Assembly: GCA_025738555.1 (NCBI GenBank)
Contig: JAOVFP010000004.1
Coordinates: 5,208,001-5,272,000 of the forward strand
DNA: 64,000 nt
Reading direction: 5' to 3'
Source of the DNA: Cyathus striatus
Lineage: Eukaryota > Basidiomycota > Agaricomycetes > Agaricales > Nidulariaceae
Each line of letters starts with the position of its first letter. Within the stretch, counting starts at the first letter, position 1. Both the position numbers and the translations under genes were made by a program. Shown here piece by piece: positions 22,201-33,318 of this stretch. A model generated the notes under the pieces. That model ran no database searches. It saw only the letters and a list, made by a program, of their open reading frames with translations, and was not told the origin of the DNA.

Positions 22201-23594
22201 TCAAACCTCGGTCGAAACAAAACGAAGTTCCCACGCAACAAAAAACTGCTTGGCACAACAAAAGAGCCAAGTTTGATTTCCCCTAATATAGCCTGTATCA
22301 TCACGCTCCACAATAAGTTCCTTGTCAGATGGCTGGTTGGAAAAAAGTACATCGTTGTACAGCTGTAAAACGCCTTGAATACTTGGTTTGTTGTAAAATT
22401 TGTACAACATTGATTTATAAGCCTTGAAGTCTTCTGCATATGTGATACCAGACTCGCCGACAGGCACAAACTCTAGATCACCAGATAAAAAATACCGTGT
22501 CTTTAATGTGTATATGCGTAAGTACGTAGCATGTCGGAGTAACTCGACGAAACAACTTACCAAAATCGCAACAAGTGCGATAAATCCTGGAGTGACTGAG
22601 GTGAGTCCCCATTGTTTAGCAACGGTATTTGCATTATTGACGGCTTTCCCCCTTATCTTGGCCCGAAGAGCACTGGGGCCACGAAGTAAGGATAGCCCAA
22701 GCTGTAATATTAAGTGTCAGTGTTGAGTTACGAAACCAAATTGAAAATACACCTACGTCGAGCAACACATCGGAAGCAAAGACATGTGTATCTTTCGTAT
22801 TCCACTTCGGATAAAAAACGGGAGGAAGTAAATTGTACTTTCCCGACTCCGAGTTGAAGCCTAGCAGCATATTTCGATCCAAATCATTGCTGATAATAAT
22901 TGGTAGCATCTCTCGAACACGTTCTGCTGCATTAGATCGTTGTTGCTGCATACCATGATAAAACTGCACTGGTGTGTTAGCTCCAATTATACTCAATTTA
23001 GAGAGCCACTTACCTTGGTAATAAAGTGATCAGATGAGTCCATACTTTCGCGTAAAGATGCTGGCACAACTGTTCGAAGATCTCGACGTATTCCCTCCAT
23101 TTCTACATTGGGGTTTGTGTACCTCTCAGCCGAGTTCCACTCTGCATCATCGAAGTTCGAGTCCGGAGAAATAAAAGCCAATGAAATCATATCATAGAGC
23201 CAAGGTTGGTACATATAAGTGAAATACCGTCCCGCTTTCATGATTGAGTCGTCATCAGGATGTGTGTTGGTGCGTTGACGTCGTCGTCGAGTACGAGGCT
23301 TCGTCGCTTCAAGCATAGTCTTCTCCTAACGGACTCTCCTGAGTTCCTTGTATAACTTTGAAAGCTTTAACTGAGCACTCATAAGGCTCTGCGATTATCA
23401 TGTTTGTTAAAAACTTGAAATGCCACCAATTATAGACACACCTTTCGTAAAACTTCCCTATTTGCTTGTGGACCTGGAATAGCGATGTCAAGGTCCATTG
23501 GCAGGACCTTCTCGTCGATCTCTTCCATCTCCTCATCCGAGCCACTGTTTCGAGATGGTGTGGTCACAACAAGCTGTCTGCATTTATGAGACAT
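22201..23594 (-). pseudogene. Five-exon gene of an Agaricomycete DUF family (DUF6698-like), one nonsense codon
   Basis: Function unknown; the match to DUF6698-type proteins is from recall. Exons on the minus strand: 23594 (MSHKCRQLVVTTPSRN) to about 23442; about 23386 to 23018, preceding a GTAAGTGG donor; 22969 to 22758 (FYHGMQQQRSNAAERV ... VFASDVLLD); 22700 to 22563 (LGLSLLRGPSALRAKIRGKA ... WGLTSVTPGFIALVAIL); 22501 to the stop at 22201 (TRYFLSGDLEFVPVGESG ... YNDVLFS). The order (acidic start, basic linker RTRRRRQ, core, LLRG, TPGFIA, TRYFLSG...YAEDF) fits that family. TAG at 23326-23328 interrupts the second exon at RRVR-stop-EKTMLEATKPR; the frame is unchanged on both sides, so a single C to T change (CAG to TAG) is the simplest cause. 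Confidence 0.72.
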
Positions 23595-24828
23595 AATAAT
23601 AGCTGTTAAAGGCTAGTGGGTAGATCATTCGAAGCCAAACTTGAAATATATACTGGTCCTATAAATGAATTCTGCAACACTTCGGACCCAAGTTAAGGTG
23701 GACATTGCAGTGAGAGTTCTCCGTATAATACCGCATTAAGACGGGCTGGAATTATAGTCTAGTCAACAACGAGGGCCGGAGGAATGTAGCACGTACTGGA
23801 CAATGTAGAATCAATCTTCTGTCAGCAATCAAACGTGTATGCCCATGTAAATTGCTCCGTATGTCGATGACTGATGCAATACATTAGACAAACATCGAGA
23901 GTTCATTTCAGTGGTAAACAAAACATGTCAAGATCCAGACATGTGATCGCGTTGAATAAAAGGTGCGAGACAAAGTGTGACAGGATGAAAGCCTAGAGGA
24001 TCCATGCTGGGTCGAAATGTCCAGCCCCTGGCGCGTCAATTGTCAAGAATTCGCAAGATCCGGTACATGCTTATAAATAACCCTGTGCAAACATATAAAA
24101 CAACATTGTTTTCACGTTCTCGTAGTCAGAGCCTGTCTGGAGTAGGATAGTATGTGTTAGGTGTGCGCCGTGTTGAAGGTAAGTAATGTCTATATTGTAT
24201 TCCAATTACTCAGTAATCAGTGCTCACATCGGCTTAAACTTCATTTAGGGCTTCTTGCAATAGATTGAACTTGCTGAACCTTTGACCGGAATGTTGCTGT
24301 ATGATGGGTGGGTGGCTTTACCATTGTCGGTGTCACTTGATCTGACTCACTCCAGAAATACAGATGATGCCGATTCCACGGTTGTCGGCTTACAGACAAT
24401 GTGGTCTCGCAGGTATTTGGTACGTAAACGCTTACTACTTAACATACTTACATATATATATATATATATAAATACACTAATACATACGTATTGGCAATAC
24501 GACGATTTTGATCAGCATTGAACGGATTTAGATTTGCAACAACAAAAGGATTAAGATTACGGAGATAAACTACCGATATTTAAACATCTTAATTGGACCA
24601 CTTCTTAGAAGTTGTTATGTGACACGAAAACCTTGTAAGACTAAGCTGGCAGCTTACAGTAAAGTGAAAACCCTATGATACATTATGGTACATAGCAGAG
24701 TATCTTTAAATTCACTGTAAAGCTACATACACGAGATTATAATGTGCTATAGGTCTTCCAGCCAACCTTTACAATGACATCTAAGGTTTCGTCCTCCTGG
24801 GGGTCAGCCGTTGCCTTAAGGCATTACA
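23595..24828. other. No supported gene
   Basis: AT-rich. Contains a short (TA)n microsatellite at about 24450-24470. No coding evidence. Confidence 0.5.
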
Positions 24829-25140
24829 ATGCATCCTAACGCATTGGGTGGCAAACCAAACTTTCATGACATACACCAACTAACACTACTACTCCATCCA
24901 ATTCATGACTCAAATAATGCTAGTGCTGTCCTGGCGCATCCTCGTTCAAGTAGCTCTGGTGGATCATTCTCCATCCCAGAGCCTAACCCCTGCGGGCTCA
25001 CAAGTATACAATGTCACTAATGCCTGATCTTCCCCTATCATAGGAAGCGCTTGGGGCCTTCGTTCGCTGTCGTCAGACCGGTGTGTCATGAACAACATGA
25101 GGGAACCTGGTTCTCGTATAGCTTACCATTCTTGAAATAT
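24829..25140 (+). repeat. Degenerate paralogous fragment, copy 1
   Basis: Shares with 25975-26215 the stretch GGTGTGTCATGAACAMCATGAG ... CTGGTTCTCG. Translated frames align as CVMNNMREPGSRIA here and CVMNTMRGAGSRVA there. Probably remnants of one duplicated coding exon; the parent is not recognisable. Confidence 0.5.
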
Positions 25141-25974
25141 TATCTGTAGTGTACGAAATGTACAATGGTAATAATTCAACGATGAGACAAGTTTTTGAGT
25201 TATATGTACTTTATCCTTCTGTTATTTCGATTTCTCGACTTGGTGATTTCAAAGCAATTCTGTTTTGGCAAAAATTGTGATATACTGAATTCGTGTTTCC
25301 GCAGATGGCCGGAGTAACATTCTTTTCCAACCATTAATTTAAACGTACTAACTAACTGCTGGTTGGGTTAATAAAAAGTAAATAAGTCGAGACACCAGTT
25401 TGTTGTATTATGTACATTGTGAGCCAACCCCATGTCAAATTTAGAATGATTTGTGGAGTTACTTAAATTTAGATCGAATTAGTACTAACCGCATGATTTT
25501 TCTTCTTTACAACTAGTATTTTCTTGCAATAAGATAAGTAATATCTTGATCCTTCGATATTATAGGAGCTAGCCGCATACCGTGATTTAAAGCCATACAG
25601 TGCGGAACAAACGGTAAACGATGATTCAAGTATTCCAACTAAGACATTCTCCGCAACTCGTCATACCTTCCAACATCCTGGACTAGTTATTTCTCCTTTC
25701 TCTCGCCCCTAGTCTCTACATTTCCTGTTTCCATAAACTATAGCTCTACATCTAGCTTCTTACACCTATAATTAGCTACGTTCATAATCCCAAATCCGCC
25801 TAACCCATCTAGAGTATCAGACCACTGTCGACATACTTAAGGACTGCTGAGTAGAACATGTTTCTTCAGTGAATCCATTTGTTTAACCGGTATGATGTTC
25901 CCCACTTTTGCTTTATAGTTTACTCAATGATACAAAGACAGTCCTACAGAAGTTATAAAGCTCATCTACTTGTT
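25141..25974. other. No supported gene
   Basis: AT-rich spacer between the two paralogous fragments, without repeat or coding signal. Confidence 0.5.
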
Positions 25975-26228
25975 TGCCTGTGTTCTGTGCACTATGACGG
26001 CACTAGGCCATCCGATCTTCGACTCGAATAGCGACGTCAATGTCTGTGGCATGGCAAGTGTTAATGTCCCTGGCACACCCTGTGATAGTCTTGCTTGCTC
26101 GAGAGTCCTCACAGGAAACGCTCATGGCTATTGTTCACTGTCCTCTTCAAACAGGTGTGTCATGAACACCATGAGAGGAGCTGGTTCTCGTGTTGCTTGC
26201 CATCTCTGCAAATGCATTAATTATTAGA
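25975..26228 (+). repeat. Degenerate paralogous fragment, copy 2
   Basis: An 84-codon open frame containing CSLSSSNRCVMNTMRGAGSR and a Cys-rich tail. The acceptor-like CTTCAAACAG just before GTGTGTCATGAA is also present as TCGTCAGACCG in copy 1, in line with an exon border. Function unknown. Confidence 0.45.
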
Positions 26229-29200
26229 CGGCACATCTGATATATCAAGTCTTGTAGCTACAGGCAGAGTCTAATGTATGAAATCTGTAAACTACAGTCG
26301 ATATCCGTGCATAAGATTCTCTAACTACAGTGCATACACATATATGGGACTCTGGAGAAGTGCTACCTAAGTATCTTGCAGAACAAAGAATCTCAGGTCA
26401 TTACAGCTACTGACCGAAAAATCGGTCGGAAGTATCCAGGTCCTTGTACTACTAATTGTACCACTACCCACGTATCTAACTTCCGGTGATCGAGTATCCC
26501 TCTTCTATTAATGCGTGGCTGCGTTTCTAATAGTTATTTTTCTCTTTTGTGTCGAATCCAAAGGACATACTTAAACCAAAGTAATGTGAGTTATGTTCAA
26601 GCATTACCGGCATGGTGGTAACTTTGTATGTTGCCTTGGTTTACAACGGGGATCGATCCCCCATGAATGCGTGTCAACAATTTCGAGTATCTATTTTAGC
26701 CAAATAAAGTATGCGAGCGTACTTGTATGGCAGTGTAATCGCTGAGTCTAAACGATAAAGAAGAAGAATCACTTTTACATTTTGGATGGTTTACTTCATT
26801 TTTGTTTAGCCAAGTAAAGTATAGCGTAAATCTGGTTGTTTTCTTTTGGTTTTCTTTCAAGCTTAAATTTTCATAACCATAACTTGTCGAAGAAAGAGAT
26901 AGCAACATCATACACCAGCCTGGGACGTTAACCACTCGATTACCTTTACAACTATATGTATCTGCAAGACACTATTTCTCTTTTTATATATTTGTATGTC
27001 AATATGGGCCTGGTTCTGCTGAAGTCTTCTAAGCCTTGAAATGATAGAATCAAAACTATACGTGAGAACCTACACTTACGATGCAAAGAAAAGCCTTAAT
27101 AAACCATATGGCTGGTATCGCACTAGTATAACCTGTAACATTAGCTGTACGTTCCTGCCAGTATCACTTAGGTATTGCTGGTTTAATGGCAAATTTACAT
27201 GTTGTATAAATATTAATGGGGGTCAAATTCCCTCTGAATACATATGCCCAGCTCGAGTCGTTGCACTTTTCTCTCTATTTTTTCATTCCAATAAAGTACA
27301 CTGTAGTTGAATGGAATACTTCGATTATCCTGGGTGAGGGAGTAGTTGATGAATTGATGCATGATGCATGAATGTTTCGAAGTTCTATTGCTTCCTCTAT
27401 TCAAGTCATTGCCACTAACATAAGTTAGTAGGGCTATGGAGACCGTATTTCAGAAATTTCTGGAGTAATTTTACAGTAATTTTCATGCTGTGCTGTTGAG
27501 ATTAAATTATTTCGGCATTTTCCATATTTCACCTTTGTCAGTCCCGTTTCTGCATCTGCCATCCATCTCTGTCGCCTCTTATAACTCCAGCCTTGCTCCA
27601 GCCTGTTGTTTTGTCCCCCCTTCCTTTCTTCCTTTATTCTTTCATCTCCCTCACTCATACCAAACTAAGTCTGTTCTCTTTAATGGTGTTATGGTCAATG
27701 CAATGTGCGATGACCAGCTGCTTAATTCAGTGTTTGTCTCTTTGTCTTCCCTGAAACTATGCATGTGACATGAATAATGCTTAGAGCCCACTAACTACTG
27801 GACAAACTCAGACTCTAATATAAACACCTAAATCAATTGAAATTAGTAGAAATGTGATGGTAAGGAATAAGAATTCATACCATGCCGCCATTGACTGAAA
27901 TAATTTTGTGAATAGCTACTAATATTGCATTGAAATTCGAAGATAAAGTATGTAAAAGTCACCTGAATTCAGAATGGATCGAATAAAGCTGCAACAGGGA
28001 AAATGCTGAAGAAACATGGTCAACCCTTCGGAGCATCGGCATCCAATATTACTGCCAAAAAGTTTCTGAACTCGACCCTATAACCCTACTAACCAAAGTT
28101 AGTGGGAATAATCAATAATAAGTAGTCCATGTGTTCACTTGGGTTGTATTCTTAACTATGTATTCTTCCAGCCTGACTACATCTTTAGTATTTGGTCTTT
28201 TTCGTGTATTACTTATCATGAATCATTTATATCTACTCTTTAGCTTACCTTACAAAAGTCATAGCTTTGCCTATACAATATTGATACTTGCTGGTCTTCC
28301 CAATGCAACCTGTTGAGATTAGAAAAATTCCATGCCTTCATACAACATTCATCCTTGGAGTCTCTCTTCTTTTGTGCCTGCCCAGTAAAGGAGTCTAACA
28401 GGTAACATTTTCCTCACATCTCATTGGCCTTTCTACCTCAGTTATGGTGACTCTCCCTTTACATCAATAGTTGGTGTAAATGTTATTATTTGGTTCGATT
28501 TTCTCATTGTTAGTGGGCCTTATTTGTTTTTTAGTACCTTTGGAATAAGTAGACTGGGAATAGAAGTCAGTCTGAGTGAGGTACCATACAGGCTTGGTAC
28601 AGGCGACGAAGTATGCGCTAGTCACATGATTCCAAAGAAGCATCTCGTGATGCCGATCAAACGCCCTGTAGGATGTTGCCAGCGCGATTGGCATTTGATT
28701 GGTTGGGCCTTGGGCCTTGGCATCCATTCCAAGTTCCAACCAAGTTCCAACCCTGTCCCACAGCTTTACTTTGCCTTGATCAAACTTCAAATAGTCCCCG
28801 CTCACCCAACTTAAATATCCCAATCATCGAGTTATCCGACATGCCTTATCAGGTCTTATACTTTTGACGCTCTGTGGCTTTGAGTCTTGAAAGCTTGACA
28901 GTTGAACCCCAGTCAAAAGTCGGTCTAGTGATGTCGAGTAGTATCCAGTGATATCGAAGACTAGATGTCACTCGATATCGCAATAAAATCTGGAATATAA
29001 TGATTTTTTTCGAGTAAGATCTAAGTACATCGTGGCTAGACAAGTGCCAAGAATAAGTTGAATTTGCCAAGCTGCTAACTTCCTGGCAAATATAGCGATA
29101 TCTAATGCTACTCTAATCTTATTCTAAGGTAGGGGCAGTACATACTCATCTAATGTCACGTGAAAAAGCGTGATTCTGCGTGACAAACCAAAGAAATCTT

Positions 29201-30995
29201 GTTAACAATTCACAATGAAACATTCTACAAATTATAAGACCACCAAATTTATATATTTCTGTCTACCTACCTTGCAGTGGATTTCGATTTTTCTCAGTAA
29301 TGATGTGGAAAGCGTGAACTATCGGACAAGGTTAAATATGTGCACATTGGTACATGATGAAGCTGTTGTGAGGCTGTATACATAGATTGACTAGGAGATT
29401 TGGATGTAAGCCCACATAAAGGATGAACATTAAATTAGAGTTTGGATAAGTTATTGGATATATAAATCAGAAACACAAAGCTAAGAACTCAATACAAATG
29501 TCAGAAACATATTTGTATTGCTCAGGTTTGAATAGAATTTGCATCCAGCTTGGATAGCACGAAAATATCGCCACCACCATATTCTTTGAACTTCCTGAAT
29601 CTATTTTGAAAGAACTACTGAAAGAAAACATATTCACTGTAGTTTCCTAACGAAATCCTACTTGAATCCTACAACTCTAGCTTGGTTGAGCTCGGGCTTG
29701 CACTAACTTTTGCCATACCTACTATATACTTCCACACCACCTCTCCATTTACTTAAATATTACAGTATGCATTTCTATAGAGAAAGTGGAAAAGGACAAT
29801 GACAATGAATGAAAATAAATGGTTGGTGGTTGGTTTGTAGCGGGAATCCTGCTCTGATAAGTCCTTGTCACACCAATGTCACATCACATGACATTTGATG
29901 AGTATGAAATGCCTCTACCTTAGCTGTATCTTGCGTTGTTGAAGCATTTCCGAGGGATTTATACAGGTATAGAAAGAATATAAAAAGCACATATATTAGA
30001 AATTTATCTACTGAGGTACACCGTCGATATCCAATATATCTAATGCTACATTACTACTATACTAGCCAAGCCCAGCTACCTCAACCGACTCGCTACGCAC
30101 GATCCTCAACCCCACGCAACCGAACGAACAGAAAGTAGTGTTAGCAGTAGATTTCTGAAAATTCACTGAAACCATACCTTGCACATGCGCACACCCCATT
30201 CACCGACCCATACACCCGAAACCTAACAGCCATCTTGCGAACCAACCACTAAAGGTAGAGTGTCGATGATAAATGGATTGTGGAAAATTATTGATGGGAG
30301 TCGATGCTGAAGTCAGGATATGGGGAAGTCGGATGAAGGCCCCACTGGTTCCGAGTTCGTTTACTAAATGAATCAAAAATGAGTACATATCAAGACGAAA
30401 GGATACTATGCCACACACCTATGAAAGATAACTTCAAGACGTGTAGTGTTTCTCGCAGATAGATGAAGATAAGGTGGAGGAGGGGTGAAAAGGTGTTGGT
30501 TGAATTGTATGAGGCTCAGGAAGTTGATAGGAAGTTGGTGGGAACGAAAAGAAAGGGCCTGCCACATGCTACGCGTAAGCGTTACAATTATATACATAAA
30601 TGCAACTGATGGAAATGGGAAATGATAGCACTCTCACAATCCGGCTTACCGCAGAAAGAGCTCGAAATGCCCAGATGTTGCTAAGAAATGATTGAAAGAC
30701 GTCCCACTATTTTGCATGTGTAATGCTGCCAAGACTTCATTTTGTGTCTCGGCAAAGTCCCCTAGATGTACCTTGATAAATACCTGGAAACTATATCTCG
30801 CACGATACAGCTTGATATCACTAGGCCGATTTTTCACTGGGGTTGAACATTGAATGTTGAACCGTCCGAAATCCCACGCAAATTAGCAGTGGCGCAAATA
30901 CGAATTTCAATAGCCGAAGCTTGCAGGATGCTTGTAAGTACCTTACGGATATGTACCCGATGCTCCTATACCTAAATCTGTGCCTTTCTAACATT
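26229..30995. other. Gene desert
   Basis: 4.8 kb, AT-rich, with no splice chain or family motif that I can support. Many short open frames are chance. A tRNA-like A-box word (ATCGAGTGGTTAACG, minus strand, near 26935) has no matching T-arm at tRNA distance. Confidence 0.55.
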
Positions 30996-31094
30996 AGAAC
31001 GTATTTGCAACCAGTTTGAGTGAAGTTTCTCACTCGCACTTAAGCAAGTTCCACTCACTCAAACTTCGCTGAAACTTGTTTGCAAATACGTTCT
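30996..31094. repeat. Small foldback (99 bp inverted repeat)
   Basis: Begins AGAACGTATTTGCAA and ends TTGCAAATACGTTCT, a perfect 15-bp terminal inverted repeat; the next bases pair imperfectly. Flanked by ATT on both sides, a possible 3-bp target duplication. Sits about 290 bp before the DUF6533 gene. Confidence 0.7.
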
Positions 31095-31184
31095 ATTCAT
31101 GAATCAGACTCGACAGCCATCTCTAATCAAACGATAATCATCTTGAAACAGCCCTCTAAGAGGACTCCAGCCCCCAAGTGTCCG

Positions 31185-31290
31185 GATTACGTCAAAGTTC
31201 CGGGGCCTACAGCCCCGGTTTTTGCCCGGATTGGCATCTATGTGTGGTAGAGATTTTCGGGGGTCCTCTCATACCGTATTTAAGTCCAGC
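31185..31290 (+). promoter_or_regulatory. CCGG-rich hairpin region upstream of the DUF6533 gene
   Basis: A perfect 7-bp stem, CCGGGGC-CTACA-GCCCCGG (about 31200-31218), is flanked by two CCGGATT words (31183 and 31226). A TATTTAAG core-promoter-like word follows at about 31278, some 100 bp before the proposed ATG. CCGG words could bind a Zn2Cys6 regulator (inference); a hairpin in the 5' UTR is the alternative. Confidence 0.4.
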
Positions 31291-31385
31291 AGCTGATTAA
31301 AATCTGCATGCTCGATACGTCCTGCTTCCCGACTTCTGAACATCACCTTAAACTATGGAACTTGGAGAGCTCAGTCGGTTAGGAA

Positions 31386-33017
31386 ATGACCTGTATGTTC
31401 AACTTTCTCATAAGAGATGCTCTATCAGTGACACTGCAAACGAATAGACTAAGTACGAAGGTATGGTATTCAAGCAGACTATATGATCATTTGTTTACAT
31501 TCTCTACGCAGAGATACTTTGTGGCTACGTGCGCCATTGTTTTATACGATTATTTATTAACGCTGCCGGATGAAGTTTGTTGAAAATGCCGCTTTTATAC
31601 ATTCTTTCACGTTGAATTATTTGTCAGATGACGCATTTGTGGAAAGGAAGGAAAGGCCCCGGTAACATCTTATACTTGAATTAAACATACTCGTCCAATG
31701 TTAACTTTCTTATTGCCCAGTCTTCTTTTTGTTTCTATTTGTATGTTCCAATAATCAAAATTTCTAATTGACCGTAACAATCTACATATCAGAACCGATA
31801 TTTTTCTCTCGGAGCTACGATATTGTATCTCTTTAGTAGGTTTGTACTTTACCACTAAGGCTCATACCGACAACTCGTAGCCTACTTTTCCCCTCTATGG
31901 ACACAAGAGGTATGATCATATTATTAATGTTCACTTTCCGCTAAGTATTATGTCACAGATGTAAGCTTACTGCGGCTATACTCAGAAGGAAACCATCTCT
32001 GACTGATTCAGCTGCGAAAAATTTGTGGTAGCAGAATGGGCCATCACGATGCTTCTCATAATTCCTACAGAATGGATTCTTATGATCAGGTAAGGGTTTC
32101 TTCTTTTATTTATTATATAATTGTGTGTTCTCACATCATGGAAGAGTTTATGTTCTCTCTGAAAAGTCAAAAACTCTATCTATAGTTTTATCCGCAATTA
32201 TGCTAGCTCAGTGCAGTGTGGCACTCTATGTTTTTATACTGTCTAAACACGCACTCGATGGTAAGTCTTGTCTACATACCTAATGATCATGTGTTTGATG
32301 TATCCGATATAATACCTTACCAGCTTTACCTACCCCCTCTATTCCCATCGATGCGTTTCATGGTAAGTTCCATAATCGGTGTTCTTGAGCCCCCAAAATG
32401 CTTATATACCCTTGACAGTATGCATACTATTCCCCCATCTACCTATGTAAGCGCGGAAAAACTCTATTGGCTCTGTATTTATCATTATACGACCTTCAGA
32501 AAGGCGCTCAATACATTGGCGTTGGGGCTCACACTGGCCTTTGATGCCATAGTCTTTTCCATTACACTTTACTACACAGTGCAACGAGTTCGCAAACATC
32601 AAAGGTCGCCTTTAATTTTTACAATACAGAGGGATGGAATACTGTATTTCGCAGTGATATTCACAACCAATTTGATCTGGATGGTTCTTACAATGGATGC
32701 GAGGGTTAGACATTTTTCAGATTTGTTTGAGTTTAAATGTCTAATTGTTTGCTTTAGCCGAGTCTAAAGTTTATAAACGCTATGTACGAAATATTCATCC
32801 ACATGAAATCTCTATTAGTACTAACATTTGCTTTGGTTCATGACAGACCAGCTACACTGTTAGTGTCCAAATTTTAATTGTATTTACACTTGAGACACTG
32901 GATATTAATCGTGCATTTCACAGCTTAACGTCTGTCATGATCAATCGACTGACTCTCTCATTGAAGAAAGCCGGTGCTGTGGAGGCCATTCACTTGGATA
33001 TGTCTGACAACGAATGA
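31386..33017 (+). CDS. DUF6533-type multi-helix membrane protein, copy 1
   Basis: Function unknown; common, expanded membrane family in Agaricomycetes. Exons: 31386-31460, 31512-31574, 31628-31661, then (after acceptors near 31720 and 31797) VFFLFLF and NRYFSLGATILYLF, a C-EKFVVAEW exon (about 31995-32089), 32145-32260, 32324-32362, 32419-32446, 32500-32704, 32758-32783, 32847-32858 and 32924-33017. The DUF6533 core is visible: RYFVATCAIVLYDYLLTLPDE, WKGRKGP, LFLFNRY. Later motifs are EWILMIRVYVLSEKSK, VQRVRKHQRSP, QRDGILYFAVIFTTNLIW and VMINRLTLSLKKAG before the stop. The junction between about 31840 and 31994 is not resolved. No stop breaks the model. Its exon borders match those of the copies at 40.6 and 49.2 kb. 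Confidence 0.85.
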
Positions 33018-33039
33018 CATATACCAGAATTTGATTATA

Positions 33040-33318
33040 CCTCCCATTTGAACTCGCCTGCCATACCTATATTTGCATGATATGTAGTTATCAAAAATGC
33101 GGATGACCTCGTAGTTACTGAAGTGATTAGTAAAGAAGCATTCGAGGATGAAATTAAGTAGTCCCAGGCAGCTATTATGTAAATTTTATGTAAGGGATAC
33201 ATACTCCTTCCGAAGTTCCATCAACTTGTGCCAACTCCGAAGCCAATTAAAGTTAGTAGAGTATCCATAGAGCGAGCACCCAATCAAACGTTTTAACACT
33301 CAACAATCATCTATACTT
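33040..33318 (+). promoter_or_regulatory. Conserved upstream region of the coiled-coil/Zn2Cys6 gene
   Basis: Starts 23 bp after the DUF6533 stop and matches 20506-20799. The best conserved block is GCCAACTCCGAAGCCAATTAAAGTTAG (two parts), about 85 bp before the ATG. Conservation between a live and a dead copy reflects common origin rather than proven function. Confidence 0.5.

Noticed and set aside
24447..24470. (TA)n run considered as a functional element
   Set aside because: Simple microsatellite with no associated gene.
26640..26960. tRNA-like words (GAGTGGTTA on the minus strand; GGGGATCGATCCCC)
   Set aside because: They are about 270 bp apart and no cloverleaf can be drawn.
31365..31392. 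GAGAGCTCAGTCGGTTAGGAA, resembling a tRNA D-arm
   Set aside because: No T-arm follows at tRNA distance; it overlaps the start of a convincing spliced gene.
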